Shown piece by piece: positions 38,105 to 46,524 of a stretch of DNA of 64,000 bases. This DNA is from Actinomyces oris (lineage in GTDB: Bacteria > Actinomycetota > Actinomycetes > Actinomycetales > Actinomycetaceae), in NCBI RefSeq assembly GCF_001937445.1, contig NZ_MSKS01000016.1, positions 61,696 to 125,695 on the forward strand. Reading direction: 5' to 3'. Both the position numbers and the translations under genes were made by a program. The stretch's first letter is position 1. Every line of letters begins with the position of its first letter. Below the pieces are notes generated by a model. That model searched no databases. It had not been told where the DNA came from and saw only the letters and a program-made list of their open reading frames with translations.

Positions 38105-40021
38105 ATGAGTGCTTCACGCACGTCGGCACCCGCACTCACGCACGACACCTCACCGGTGGCCGGCTTGGACGCCTCTGACGATGAGGTCCTTCAGGCCGTC
38201 TACCGGCAGGCCGGGGTGCCTTCCACGATCCCGGCGGTCAGCGAGCCCCTGCCCTGCATGCTGCGCGACGCCGCCCGGGACTTCCCGGACCGGGTGGCCC
38301 TGGACTTCCTGGGCGCAACCACCACCTACTCCCAGCTGGAGACCCAGGTGGCGCGGGCCGCGGAGGCCCTGCGGGGCCTGGGGGTCGGGCGCGGGGACGT
38401 CGTCGGGGTCATTCTTCCCAACTGCCCTCAGCACGTGGTCGTGGCCTACGCGGCCTGGCGCATCGGGGCGATCGTGGCCGAGCACAACCCGCTGGCGCCC
38501 GCCGCCCAGCTGCGCGAGCAGTTCCACATTCACCGCGGGCGCGTCATCATCGCCTGGGAGAAGACCCTCGAGCGCCTCGTGGCGGCGGTGGGTTCCCTGG
38601 AGGCGGCGGGCCTGGGGGGCCTGAGCGTGTACTCGGTGGACCTGTCCCGTCATCTTCCGTTGCGCAGCCGCCTGGCCCTGAGGCTGCCGGTGGCCGCCGC
38701 CCGCACTCAGCGCCGCGAGCTGCGCGGCAGGATCCCTGCCGGGGTGCGCTCCTGGGACGACCTGGCCGCCGCCGCCATCCCCTTGGCCACGGGCTTCCCC
38801 CTGCCGAGTGTCTCGGAGGCGGCGGCTCTGCTGTACACCGGCGGGACGACGGGCACGCCCAAGGCTGTGTGCCTGACCCATGAGAACCTGCGCTCCAACG
38901 CCGAGATGTCCTTGGCCTGGGCGTCTGGCACCACGAGCGCGGGCAAGGAGACCTTCTACGCCGTCCTGCCCTTCTTCCATGCCTTCGGCATGTCCCTGTC
39001 GCTGCTGTGCGCGGTGGGGCTGGCCGCCACCCAGGTGGTGCTGCCCAAGTTCGGGGCGGACCTGGTGCTGGCCGCCTGGAAGCGGCGCCCGGCCACCTTC
39101 TTCCCCGGGGTGCCGGTCATGTTCGACCGTCTGGTGACCCGGGCTCGGGCCACGGGGACGAACCTGTCCTCCTGCAAGATCGCCGTGTGCGGGGCGGCCC
39201 CCAACCCGCTGGCGGTGGCCCAGGCCTGGGAGGAGGCCACCGGCGGCACCATCATCGAGGGCTACGGAATGACCGAGTCCTCCCCCATCATCCTGGGCAA
39301 CCCGATCTCGCCGGCGCGTCGTCCCGGCACCCTGGGGGTGCCCTACCCCTCCACGCAGGTGCGCCTGGTGGACCCTGAGGACGTCGAGCGCGAGGTGGCC
39401 CCCGGAGAGGTCGGCGAGCTGCTGGCCCGCGGCCCCCAGGTGTTCTCCGGCTACTGGGACAACCCCGAGGAGAGCGCCGAGGTGCTGCTGGACGGGGGCT
39501 GGCTGCGCACGGGCGACCTGGTGCGCCAGGAGGCAGACGGCTTCTACGTCATCGCCGACCGCCGCAAGGAGCTCATCATCTCCGGGGGCTTCAACATCTA
39601 CCCCACGGAGGTGGAGGCAGCGGTCCGCTCGATGCCGCAGGTCGAGGACGTCGCCGTCGTCGGGTTGCCGGCCGAGGCCGGCAACGAGTCCGTCGTCGCC
39701 GCGATCCTTCCCAAGGAGGGCCAGACGGTCACCCTGGAGCAGGTGCGCGAGTGGGCGGCCAAGAATCTGTCCAACTACGCCCTGCCGCGCCAGATCGCGA
39801 TCCTGACCGAGATGCCCCGCTCCCAGATCGGCAAGGTGCTGCGGCGCGTGGTGCGCGACGAGCTCCTGGCGGCCCGGGAGGCGGCCTCCGGGGCGGCAAC
39901 GGCGGCGGCCGTGTCCATCGTCGAGCACTTCCCCGGCAGGGGTGAGCGCAAGGACGGCGGTCAGCAGGAGGGCGGCCAGGACGGCAAGGCCGGGCCGCAT
40001 GACACCGCGGCCTCCCGCTGA
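38105..40021 (+). CDS. Long-chain fatty acid--CoA ligase (FadD-like)
   Basis: A 638-residue adenylate-forming enzyme that should activate a carboxylic acid as acyl-AMP and transfer it to CoA. Motifs: P-loop LLYTGGTTGTPKAVCLTHEN, VCGAAPNPLAVAQ, GYGMTESSPIILGNP, GWLRTGDLVRQEADGFY and the C-terminal lysine in PRSQIGKVLRRVVRDEL. About 50 extra residues form an unconserved tail. GGGGGAAGACCC precedes ATG 38105. It is followed after 75 bases by a second ligase of the same family. Confidence 0.88.
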   Translation: MSASRTSAPALTHDTSPVAGLDASDDEVLQAVYRQAGVPSTIPAVSEPLPCMLRDAARDFPDRVALDFLGATTTYSQLETQVARAAEALRGLGVGRGDVVGVILPNCPQHVVVAYAAWRIGAIVAEHNPLAPAAQLREQFHIHRGRVIIAWEKTLERLVAAVGSLEAAGLGGLSVYSVDLSRHLPLRSRLALRLPVAAARTQRRELRGRIPAGVRSWDDLAAAAIPLATGFPLPSVSEAAALLYTGGTTGTPKAVCLTHENLRSNAEMSLAWASGTTSAGKETFYAVLPFFHAFGMSLSLLCAVGLAATQVVLPKFGADLVLAAWKRRPATFFPGVPVMFDRLVTRARATGTNLSSCKIAVCGAAPNPLAVAQAWEEATGGTIIEGYGMTESSPIILGNPISPARRPGTLGVPYPSTQVRLVDPEDVEREVAPGEVGELLARGPQVFSGYWDNPEESAEVLLDGGWLRTGDLVRQEADGFYVIADRRKELIISGGFNIYPTEVEAAVRSMPQVEDVAVVGLPAEAGNESVVAAILPKEGQTVTLEQVREWAAKNLSNYALPRQIAILTEMPRSQIGKVLRRVVRDELLAAREAASGAATAAAVSIVEHFPGRGERKDGGQQEGGQDGKAGPHDTAASR

Positions 40022-40096
40022 GGGCCCGCCTTCAGATCGCAGCCGTCCCAGATCACCCGACTGCTCCCACCCACAGCCCGATTCGACTCCACAGAC

Positions 40097-41878
40097 ATGA
40101 CTGACAGCACGACCAACGCCGCCGCCTCGCCACCGCAGGCCGCCCAGGACCACCGCCACTATCTGCGCCCGCACTACCAGCCCGGTATCCCCGCGGCGAT
40201 CGAGGTTCCCGACGCGCCGCTCAGCGAGCTGCTGGAGACGGCGGCGCGCTTCTACCCCGACCGGGTCGCCATCGACTTCCTGGGTGCGGCCATGACCTAC
40301 CGCGAGCTGCTGGAGGCCTCGGAGCGGGCGGCGCAGGTGCTGCGGACCTCGGGGGTGCACAAGGGCGACCGGGTGGCCCTCATCATGCCGAACTGTCCGC
40401 AGCACGCCGTGGCCCTCTACGGGGCGCTGCGCATCGGTGCGATCGTGGCCGAGCACAATCCGCTGGCGCCCGCCGAGGAGATCCGCTCCCAGCTGGATGC
40501 TCACGGGGCCCGGGTCGTCATCGTGTGGGAGAAGGGCATCGATCTCGTCACGGATGCGGCCGCTGGTTCGCGCTCCGGCGACGTGCTCCAGGGGCGCACG
40601 GTCTTCAGCGTGGATCTGTCAGCAGCGATGCCGGTGCGCCTGCGCGCCGCGCTGCGTCTCCCGGTGGAGCGGGCCCGCCGGCAGCGGGTCGCCTTCCGGG
40701 CCCAGAGCCTGCCTGCGGGGGTGCGCTCCTGGGACAAGGAGGTGGCCGGCGCTCACCGGATCCCCTCGCGCTTCCCCTACCCGGCCGGCTCCGACGTGGC
40801 GGTCCTGCTGCACACCGGCGGGACGACCGGCACACCTAAGGCGGCGATGCTCACGCACACCAATCTGCGGGCCAACGCCAACCAGGCCATCGCCTGGGTG
40901 CCGATGCTGCACGAGGGCGGGGAGAACTTCCTGTGCCTGCTGCCCTTCTTCCACGCCTTCGGGCTGACCTTCAACCTCTTCTGCGCGGTGCAGAAGGCCG
41001 CCACCCAGGTGATGCTGCCGAAGTTCTCGGTGGATCAGGTGCTCGCCGCGCACGAGCGGCGCCCCTTCACCTTCTTCGTCGGCGTGCCGGTCATGTTCGA
41101 GCGGATCCTCGACGGCGCTCAGAAGCGGGGCACGAGCCTGGGCACCCTGCGCTACGGGGTGTGCGGGGCGGCCCCGATGCCGCCGGAGGTCGGGGCCCGG
41201 TGGGAGAAGGCGACCGGTGGCTTCTTCGTCGAGGGCTACGGCATGACCGAGACGAGTCCGATCGTCGCGGGCACGCCCATGGGGCCCTCGCGCCGCCTGG
41301 GCGCTCTGGGGCTGCCCTTCCCGTCCACGGACGTGCGCGTCGTAGACCCCGAGGACCCGGACCCCGACCGGGAGGTTCCCGACGGCGAGCCGGGCGAGCT
41401 GCTGGTGCGCGGCCCCCAGGTCTTCGCCGGCTACTGGGAGGACGAGGCGGCCACGCAGGCCGCGATCCTGCCGGGCGGGTGGCTGCGCACGGGCGACATC
41501 GTGCGCCGGGAGGACTCCTTCCTGTGGATGGCCGACCGCAAGCGCGAGCTGATCCTCACCGGCGGCTTCAACGTCTACCCCAGTCAGGTGGAGGCGGCGA
41601 TCCGTTCGATGCAGGGCGTGGCCGACGTCGCCGTGGTGGGCCTTCCCGACGGCGCTATGGGCGAGCTCGTGTGCGCCGCCGTGGTTCTCACCGAGGGGAC
41701 CGCGCCGGGGTCGGTGACCCTGGAGGCGGTGCGGGAGCACGCCGAGCGGACGGTCCCGCGCTACGCGCTGCCGCACCGCCTGGAGATCGTCAAGGAGATG
41801 CCACGCTCCCAGATCGGCAAGATCCTGCGCCGCGTCGTGCGCGAGCGGGTGCTTGCCGGAGCCACGGAAGAGGGCTGA
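40097..41878 (+). CDS. Second long-chain fatty acid--CoA ligase (FadD-like)
   Basis: A 593-residue paralogue of the preceding gene: LLHTGGTTGTPKAAMLTHTN, YGVCGAAPMPPEVGARWE, GYGMTETSPIVAGTP, GWLRTGDIVRREDSFLW and PRSQIGKILRRVVRERV. The two diverge most in the N-terminal acyl-pocket half, so different chain lengths or acids are likely. Same strand and close spacing suggest an operon. No beta-oxidation genes are nearby, so lipid recycling or complex-lipid synthesis is as likely as degradation. Confidence 0.88.
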   Translation: MTDSTTNAAASPPQAAQDHRHYLRPHYQPGIPAAIEVPDAPLSELLETAARFYPDRVAIDFLGAAMTYRELLEASERAAQVLRTSGVHKGDRVALIMPNCPQHAVALYGALRIGAIVAEHNPLAPAEEIRSQLDAHGARVVIVWEKGIDLVTDAAAGSRSGDVLQGRTVFSVDLSAAMPVRLRAALRLPVERARRQRVAFRAQSLPAGVRSWDKEVAGAHRIPSRFPYPAGSDVAVLLHTGGTTGTPKAAMLTHTNLRANANQAIAWVPMLHEGGENFLCLLPFFHAFGLTFNLFCAVQKAATQVMLPKFSVDQVLAAHERRPFTFFVGVPVMFERILDGAQKRGTSLGTLRYGVCGAAPMPPEVGARWEKATGGFFVEGYGMTETSPIVAGTPMGPSRRLGALGLPFPSTDVRVVDPEDPDPDREVPDGEPGELLVRGPQVFAGYWEDEAATQAAILPGGWLRTGDIVRREDSFLWMADRKRELILTGGFNVYPSQVEAAIRSMQGVADVAVVGLPDGAMGELVCAAVVLTEGTAPGSVTLEAVREHAERTVPRYALPHRLEIVKEMPRSQIGKILRRVVRERVLAGATEEG

Positions 41879-41917
41879 GCGGCCGCGGTACCGGTCGCCT
41901 CTGTGCCCGCCCGGGTC

Positions 41918-42364
41918 TTACGGGGTCAGTGCCCGCTCCCAGGGCTCCACGTCACCGGGGACGACCCGGAAGATCGGGTGCGCTTCAAGCCGCTCCGGCA
42001 GGGGCAGGAGCTCGGGGGCGCGCCCGGCCAGCTTGGCCTCAAGGTGCCTTCGTTCCAGGTCCATCTGCCCCTCGGTGACCGTCAGGCTGACGCCGACGCA
42101 CTCCGGCTCAGGGACGTCAATGCGGGTGGTGTCAAAGCGGTAGCCGCGCCGAACGGCCTCCTCACGCAGCCCCCACAAGTAGGCGCCCACCGCCACCGCC
42201 GGGGTGACCGGATCAGGGGCGGCGCGGAAGCGCTCGAGCTGGGGGTGGTTGCGGTAGCCGCGGGTGCGTCCGGCCAGGACCGCCTGGGCCAGGAGTGTCT
42301 CGCGCCAGCAGGCCACCAGGCCGGCGCGGTCCAGGTGGCTCGGGTGCAGCGACCACATGCGCAT
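41918..42364 (-). CDS. Pyrimidine dimer DNA glycosylase/endonuclease V-like protein
   Basis: A 148-residue protein beginning MRMWSLHPSHLDRAGLVACW with RETLLAQAVLAGRTRGYRNH, LERFRAAPDP and GVSLTVTEGQMDLERRH. This is the T4 endonuclease V-like family, which excises UV-induced pyrimidine dimers by base excision; in some members the role is only predicted. ATG 42364 or ATG 42358 may start. It follows dapA by 22 bases and may be cotranscribed with it. Confidence 0.75.
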   Translation of the reverse strand: MRMWSLHPSHLDRAGLVACWRETLLAQAVLAGRTRGYRNHPQLERFRAAPDPVTPAVAVGAYLWGLREEAVRRGYRFDTTRIDVPEPECVGVSLTVTEGQMDLERRHLEAKLAGRAPELLPLPERLEAHPIFRVVPGDVEPWERALTP

Positions 42365-42386
42365 CGCGGGCGCGCCCTGCTGGTTC

Positions 42387-43283
42387 TCAGAGCAGCCCGG
42401 AGGCGACCAGGACCTCACGCAGGGCGGCGACCTCGGTCTCCTCGGCGCGCACCAGGGGAAGGCGCAGGGAGGGGCTGGGCAGGCGTCCTTGGAGGTGCAG
42501 GGCCTCCTTGGCCATGACGGCCCCCTGCCCGCCACCCATGATGGCGTGGACCAAGGGACGCAGGCTCCGGGCGAGGGTGCGGGCGCTGGCCAGGTCCCCG
42601 GCGTCAACGGCGCCGATCATCTGGCGCCAGGAGTGGGCGTCGGCATGGGCGGCCACGGAGATGACGCCGGAGGCGCCGTGGGTGAGCCAGGCGAAGTTGA
42701 GGCCGTCGTCGCCGGAGTAGTACTCCAGGCCGGTGGACTCCATGCGCCGGAAGCCCTGCTCGACGTCACCGGTGGCGTCCTTGACGGCCTTGACGCGGGG
42801 GTTCTCGGCCAGGCGGGCCAGGGTCTCCTCGGTGATCTTCACGCCGGTGCGCCCGGGGATGTCGTAGACCATGACGGGCAGGTCGGTGGCCTCCACGACG
42901 GCATTGATGTGCTGGTAGACGCCCTCCTGGCTGGGGCGGTTGTAGTAGGGGGCGTTGATGAGCAGGCCCTCGGCGCCGGCCTCCTGGGAGGCCACGCCGA
43001 TGCGCACCGCGTGGGCGGTGTCGTTGGAGCCGGCGCCGGCCATGACCATGGCGCGCCCGTCCAGGGCGTCCTTGACCTGACGGATCAGCTCCTGCTTCTC
43101 GGGAGTGTGAGTGGTCGGGGACTCACCGGTGGTGCCCGACAGGAGGATCAGGTCGGCGCCGTCATCGACCAGGCTGACCGCCAGGGCACGGGCGGTGTCG
43201 AAGTCGACCTCCCCACTGGGCGTGAAGGGGGTGACCATGGCGACGCCGACGGAACCGAAGCTGCGGGAGGGGGCTGCGCTCAT
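42387..43283 (-). CDS. dapA: 4-hydroxy-tetrahydrodipicolinate synthase
   Basis: A 298-residue class I aldolase that condenses pyruvate with aspartate semialdehyde, the first committed step to lysine/DAP. Seen: GVAMVTPFTPSGEVDFDT, SGTTGESPTTHTPEKQE, catalytic Tyr in VMVYDIPGRTGVKI and Schiff-base Lys in VKAVKDATGDVEQG. dapB is nearby at 44394, separated by a GNAT gene and a repeat element. Confidence 0.95.
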   Translation of the reverse strand: MSAAPSRSFGSVGVAMVTPFTPSGEVDFDTARALAVSLVDDGADLILLSGTTGESPTTHTPEKQELIRQVKDALDGRAMVMAGAGSNDTAHAVRIGVASQEAGAEGLLINAPYYNRPSQEGVYQHINAVVEATDLPVMVYDIPGRTGVKITEETLARLAENPRVKAVKDATGDVEQGFRRMESTGLEYYSGDDGLNFAWLTHGASGVISVAAHADAHSWRQMIGAVDAGDLASARTLARSLRPLVHAIMGGGQGAVMAKEALHLQGRLPSPSLRLPLVRAEETEVAALREVLVASGLL

Positions 43284-43373
43284 GGCGCCACCCTAACGCG
43301 GGCCGGGCGTACGGAAGATGCGTTCTCACGATCTGTCAGATAGGCGAGCAGCGGACAGACTACAGGCCGATTA

Positions 43374-43496
43374 TGTCCGAATGGGACGACTTTGGAGTCT
43401 CCGGCCCTCACCACTGCTGGGCCGGAACCCCTCCGACCTGCACAAACGCAATCTGGCTCCGTGAAACGCTCCAGTCAAAGTCGTCCCATTCGGACA
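43374..43496. repeat. MITE-like element with 20-base perfect inverted repeats
   Basis: TGTCCGAATGGGACGACTTT at 43374-43393 is repeated as its exact complement at 43477-43496, around an 83-base centre that contains a smaller CCGGCCC/GGGCCGG hairpin and further partial pairing (GGAG with CTCC beside the arms). No coding sequence is present. It looks like a short non-autonomous mobile element or a long structured RNA between dapA and the GNAT gene. The 313-base gap 43284-43596 holds nothing else recognisable. Confidence 0.6.
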
Positions 43497-43596
43497 CTTT
43501 CCCGCCACCCGCCTGGCCACCGAGCGTTCTCCAGGCCTTGCGCCCATGGCACCCGGGCCTCCGACATCGATATGCACAAGGTCCTAGGCTCGAGTC

Positions 43597-44343
43597 ATGG
43601 ACTCCTCGACCCCCGCAAGCTTCTCGCCTTCCGGCAGCCGGGACGAATCCTCTGTTCTGGGCGCTGATCCGTTGGCCGGACTCGGCTCCGATCTGAACAT
43701 GCGCGCACCTCACCAGCACTCCCCCGGCACTCATGACCTGCATGATCACGATGACCCTCAGGCACCGGGGGGATTCGTGCGCCCTGCTAGGGCGGCGGAC
43801 CTGACGGCGATCGGGCAGGTCCAGGCCGCCACCATGCTCGCCTCTCTTGAGGCCGGCCACACCGCCGAGCACAGTGCCCCGCTGCCCGAGGGCGTGCGGG
43901 CGATGATCGCCGCCCCGGTCATCGCGGCGGGCTGGGAGGCGGCGGTGACTGAGCCGCCCTCGCCCGAGCACCACGTCCTGGTGGCCACCACCGCCCAGGC
44001 GGATGCTGTGAGCCGGACGGTGGTGGGTCTGCTGGGCCTGGCCCCCACCCAGTCCATGGACGCCGAGGGGCACGTCGACGAGTCCGGAGTACGGGCCGTG
44101 GAGGTCACGGCCCTGGGCGTGGAGCCGGCCAGTCAGCGCCGCGGGCACGGCTCCCGGCTCCTGGCGGCGGCCGTGGACCTGGCCCGGCAGGACGGCGCCA
44201 GGGCGCTCGTGGCCTGGGCGGTGCGCGGGGATCAGTCGGTCAGCCGGCTCCTGTCCTCGGTGGGCATGGCGCCCACCGGGGCGCACCGGGTGCTCGGCGT
44301 CGGTGCGGGCATCACAGAGGACTGCTGGGCGGCCTCGCTGTAG
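43597..44343 (+). CDS. GNAT-family N-acetyltransferase
   Basis: A 248-residue protein. The N-terminal ~60 residues are unconserved; from FVRPARAADLTAIGQVQAA the GNAT fold begins. The acetyl-CoA motif is VTALGVEPASQRRGHGSRLL, followed by AVDLARQDGARALVAWAV and SVSRLLSSVGMAPTGAHRV. Transfers an acetyl group to an amine; substrate unknown. Convergent with dapB. Confidence 0.8.
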   Translation: MDSSTPASFSPSGSRDESSVLGADPLAGLGSDLNMRAPHQHSPGTHDLHDHDDPQAPGGFVRPARAADLTAIGQVQAATMLASLEAGHTAEHSAPLPEGVRAMIAAPVIAAGWEAAVTEPPSPEHHVLVATTAQADAVSRTVVGLLGLAPTQSMDAEGHVDESGVRAVEVTALGVEPASQRRGHGSRLLAAAVDLARQDGARALVAWAVRGDQSVSRLLSSVGMAPTGAHRVLGVGAGITEDCWAASL

Positions 44344-44393
44344 CACCTCACCGGCCCCCTACCCGGCCCCAACCGGCTCCCGACAGCCCCGTC

Positions 44394-45146
44394 TCAGAGG
44401 TCGAGCAGGGCGTCCAGGCCGATGGTCAGGCCGGAGCGGCTGGAGACCTGCCGCACGGCGAGGACCACGCCGGGCATGAAGGAGGCCCGGTCGAAGGAGT
44501 CGGTGCGGATGGTCAGCTGCTCACCGGGGTTGCCGAGCACGACCTCCTCGTGGGCGGTCAGCCCCCGCAGGCGCACGGCGTGGACGTGCACGCCATCGAC
44601 CACCGCCCCGCGAGCGCCGTCGGGGTCTGCCTGGGTGGCGTCCGGCATGGCGCCCAGGCCCGCCTCGGCGCGGGCCTCGGCAATGCCCTGGGCGGTGGCG
44701 ACCGCGGTGCCCGAGGGCGCGTCGACCTTGTTGGGGTGGTGGAGCTCGATGACCTCGGCGGACTCGAAGTAGGGGGCGGCCTTCGCGGCGAAGCTCATGG
44801 CCAGCACGGCGGACAGGGCGAAGTTGGGGGCGATGAGGACGCTGCGGCCGGCGGCCTCGGGGCGGGCCAGGTGCTCGCGGACGCGCCCGTAGGACTCCTC
44901 GTTCCAGCCGGTGGTGCCCACGACGACGTCCACTCCGGCGTCGAGCAGGGCGTGGACGTTGGCCTCGGTGACACTGGGGACGGTGAAGTCGACGGCGACG
45001 TCGGCGCCCACCAGGTGCTCGGCGTCGAGGGCGTCCCCCACGTCCAGGCGGGCCACGAGCTCAAGGCCCTCGGCGTCTTCCACCGCCTTGCAGACGGTCG
45101 ATCCCATGCGCCCGGCGGCGCCCACAACAGCTACGCGAATCGTCAT
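44394..45146 (-). CDS. dapB: 4-hydroxy-tetrahydrodipicolinate reductase
   Basis: A 250-residue NAD(P)H enzyme, second step after DapA. Motifs: IRVAVVGAAGRMGSTVCKAV, VDFTVPSVTEANVHALLDAG, VVGTTGWNEESY, the catalytic HHPNKVDAPSGTAVATAQGI and GLTAHEEVVLGNPGEQLTIR. The actinobacterial order pnp-M16-dapB-dapA is kept here but split by accessory genes at 45295-49294. Confidence 0.95.
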   Translation of the reverse strand: MTIRVAVVGAAGRMGSTVCKAVEDAEGLELVARLDVGDALDAEHLVGADVAVDFTVPSVTEANVHALLDAGVDVVVGTTGWNEESYGRVREHLARPEAAGRSVLIAPNFALSAVLAMSFAAKAAPYFESAEVIELHHPNKVDAPSGTAVATAQGIAEARAEAGLGAMPDATQADPDGARGAVVDGVHVHAVRLRGLTAHEEVVLGNPGEQLTIRTDSFDRASFMPGVVLAVRQVSSRSGLTIGLDALLDL

Positions 45147-45260
45147 AACCCCACCCTAGCGACTGACGTGCACATCAAACGCGACGGCGCAGAACCAACT
45201 GCATGCAAGTGCCGACTCAAAACCACAAGTGAGAGTCCCACCACACTTATTCACAATTAC

Positions 45261-45274
45261 TTGTTTTGATACAA
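45261..45274. promoter_or_regulatory. Putative MarR operator
   Basis: TTGT and ACAA arms around TTTGAT lie in an AT-rich patch just upstream of the marR gene, the usual place for an autoregulatory site. Short and unproven. Confidence 0.35.
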
Positions 45275-45294
45275 ATACATGTCATTCTTAGGGC

Positions 45295-45723
45295 ATGAGC
45301 CCCATGGACCGACTTCTTGCACATCTGCGACTCACGGCGGAGGCCAGCCAGAGCGCCAAGGATCGGGCGGTCCTTGACAGTGGGCTGACCAAGGCCCAGT
45401 ACAACGCCCTGCTCATGCTGCGACACTCCGGGGAGGCCACAACCACCCAGCTGGCGCGGGACTGCAACATCTCCCAGCAGGCCATGAGTCAGACCGTCAG
45501 ACGGCTCAGGGAGGCGGAGTTCATCACCTCTCAGCCATCCCCACACGGCGGCAGGGCGCTCGTCCTACGACTGAGCGACCGAGGGGGAAGCAGCCTGGCG
45601 ACAGCCGACGAGAGAGTCCGCGCCCTGGAGCGGTCACTCCAGGACGCAGCCGCACCGACCAAGGTTGACGACCTTCTGGCCGCTCTGGAGCGGATTCGTG
45701 CGGCAGCCACACTCTATGACTGA
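45295..45723 (+). CDS. MarR-family transcriptional regulator
   Basis: A 142-residue winged-helix regulator: LDSGLTKAQYNALLMLRHSG, then the recognition helix TQLARDCNISQQAMSQTVRR and wing FITSQPSPHGGRALVLRLSD. MarR proteins usually repress themselves and a neighbour until a ligand binds. The PEBP lipoprotein gene starts 51 bases later on the same strand and is the obvious candidate target. Confidence 0.85.
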   Translation: MSPMDRLLAHLRLTAEASQSAKDRAVLDSGLTKAQYNALLMLRHSGEATTTQLARDCNISQQAMSQTVRRLREAEFITSQPSPHGGRALVLRLSDRGGSSLATADERVRALERSLQDAAAPTKVDDLLAALERIRAAATLYD

Positions 45724-45774
45724 ATACTGAGACAGAATGTCCATATAGAGATACAGGGTGGTTAGGTTGACGGC

Positions 45775-46524
45775 ATGCCCACCAACCTCACTTCATCACC
45801 GCGTCAGCACACCTCGAACCGACGGACACTCACCAGCACCCTCACCACACAGCCGGGGAGCAGGTGGCGGTACCTCGCAAGCATCAGCTGTGCAGCACTC
45901 CTGTGCTGCGCCGCCTGCTCCCCCATCTCCACCACTGATACATCCACCTCCACGGCAGCAACGTCACCGGCAAGTGCTTCAGCAGCCTCAGCACCGGAAG
46001 ATCCTTACAAGAGGCTACCGAAGGTGCCGAGCCTGTCTGTGAGCAGCCAGACCCTCACGGACGGGGCGGCTCTGCCCCGAGCCCAGATGTCAGGCATCTT
46101 CGGGGTCCCGAACGGACAGGACCAGTCGCCCCAGTTGCAGTGGAGCCCCGGACCCAAGGGAACCAAGAGCTATGTCGTCACCATGTATGACATTGACGCA
46201 CCGACCGGCTCCGGGTTCTGGCACTGGGCGGTGCACAGCCTCCCAGCCACTACCACCACACTGCCGGCAGGTGCGGGTGACGCCAACTCGACGCTGCTTC
46301 CCCCCGGAGCGGTTCAGATCCCCAACGATGCCGGCATGCCCCGCTACCTGGGCGCGGCCCCGCCCAAGGGCGACTCACCGCATCGGTACTACTTCACCGT
46401 AACCGCTCTCGACATCGAGCAACTGCCAGAGTCGGGCACCACCACTCCGGAGATGCTCGGCTTCACCATCAGTACCCACACGCTGGCCCGCGGTCACCTC
46501 ATGGCAACGGCCGCCCCGGCCTAG
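45775..46524 (+). CDS. PEBP-family (YbhB/YbcL) lipoprotein
   Basis: A 249-residue protein. A basic N terminus and hydrophobic stretch end in the lipobox LLCCAAC (Cys near 43), predicting a membrane-anchored lipoprotein matured by LspA. The phosphatidylethanolamine-binding domain follows: SVSSQTLTDGAALPRAQ, MYDIDAPTGSGFWHWAVHSL, YLGAAPPKGDSPHRYYFTVT and HTLARGHLMATAA. The ligand is unknown. Its TAG stop (46522-46524) is part of the CTAG target of the adjoining IS481 element. Confidence 0.85.
   Translation: MPTNLTSSPRQHTSNRRTLTSTLTTQPGSRWRYLASISCAALLCCAACSPISTTDTSTSTAATSPASASAASAPEDPYKRLPKVPSLSVSSQTLTDGAALPRAQMSGIFGVPNGQDQSPQLQWSPGPKGTKSYVVTMYDIDAPTGSGFWHWAVHSLPATTTTLPAGAGDANSTLLPPGAVQIPNDAGMPRYLGAAPPKGDSPHRYYFTVTALDIEQLPESGTTTPEMLGFTISTHTLARGHLMATAAPA

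Noticed and set aside
38150..40504. 784-codon minus-strand open frame across both acyl-CoA ligases
   Set aside because: His/Gly/Arg-rich antisense shadow; both ligases have complete motif sets on the plus strand.
43374..43496. CRISPR repeat pair
   Set aside because: Only two units, in inverted orientation, without spacers of regular length or cas genes.
43408..44346. 312-codon minus-strand frame across the inverted-repeat element
   Set aside because: Antisense to the GNAT gene, which has the acetyl-CoA motif; no recognisable domain in the shadow.
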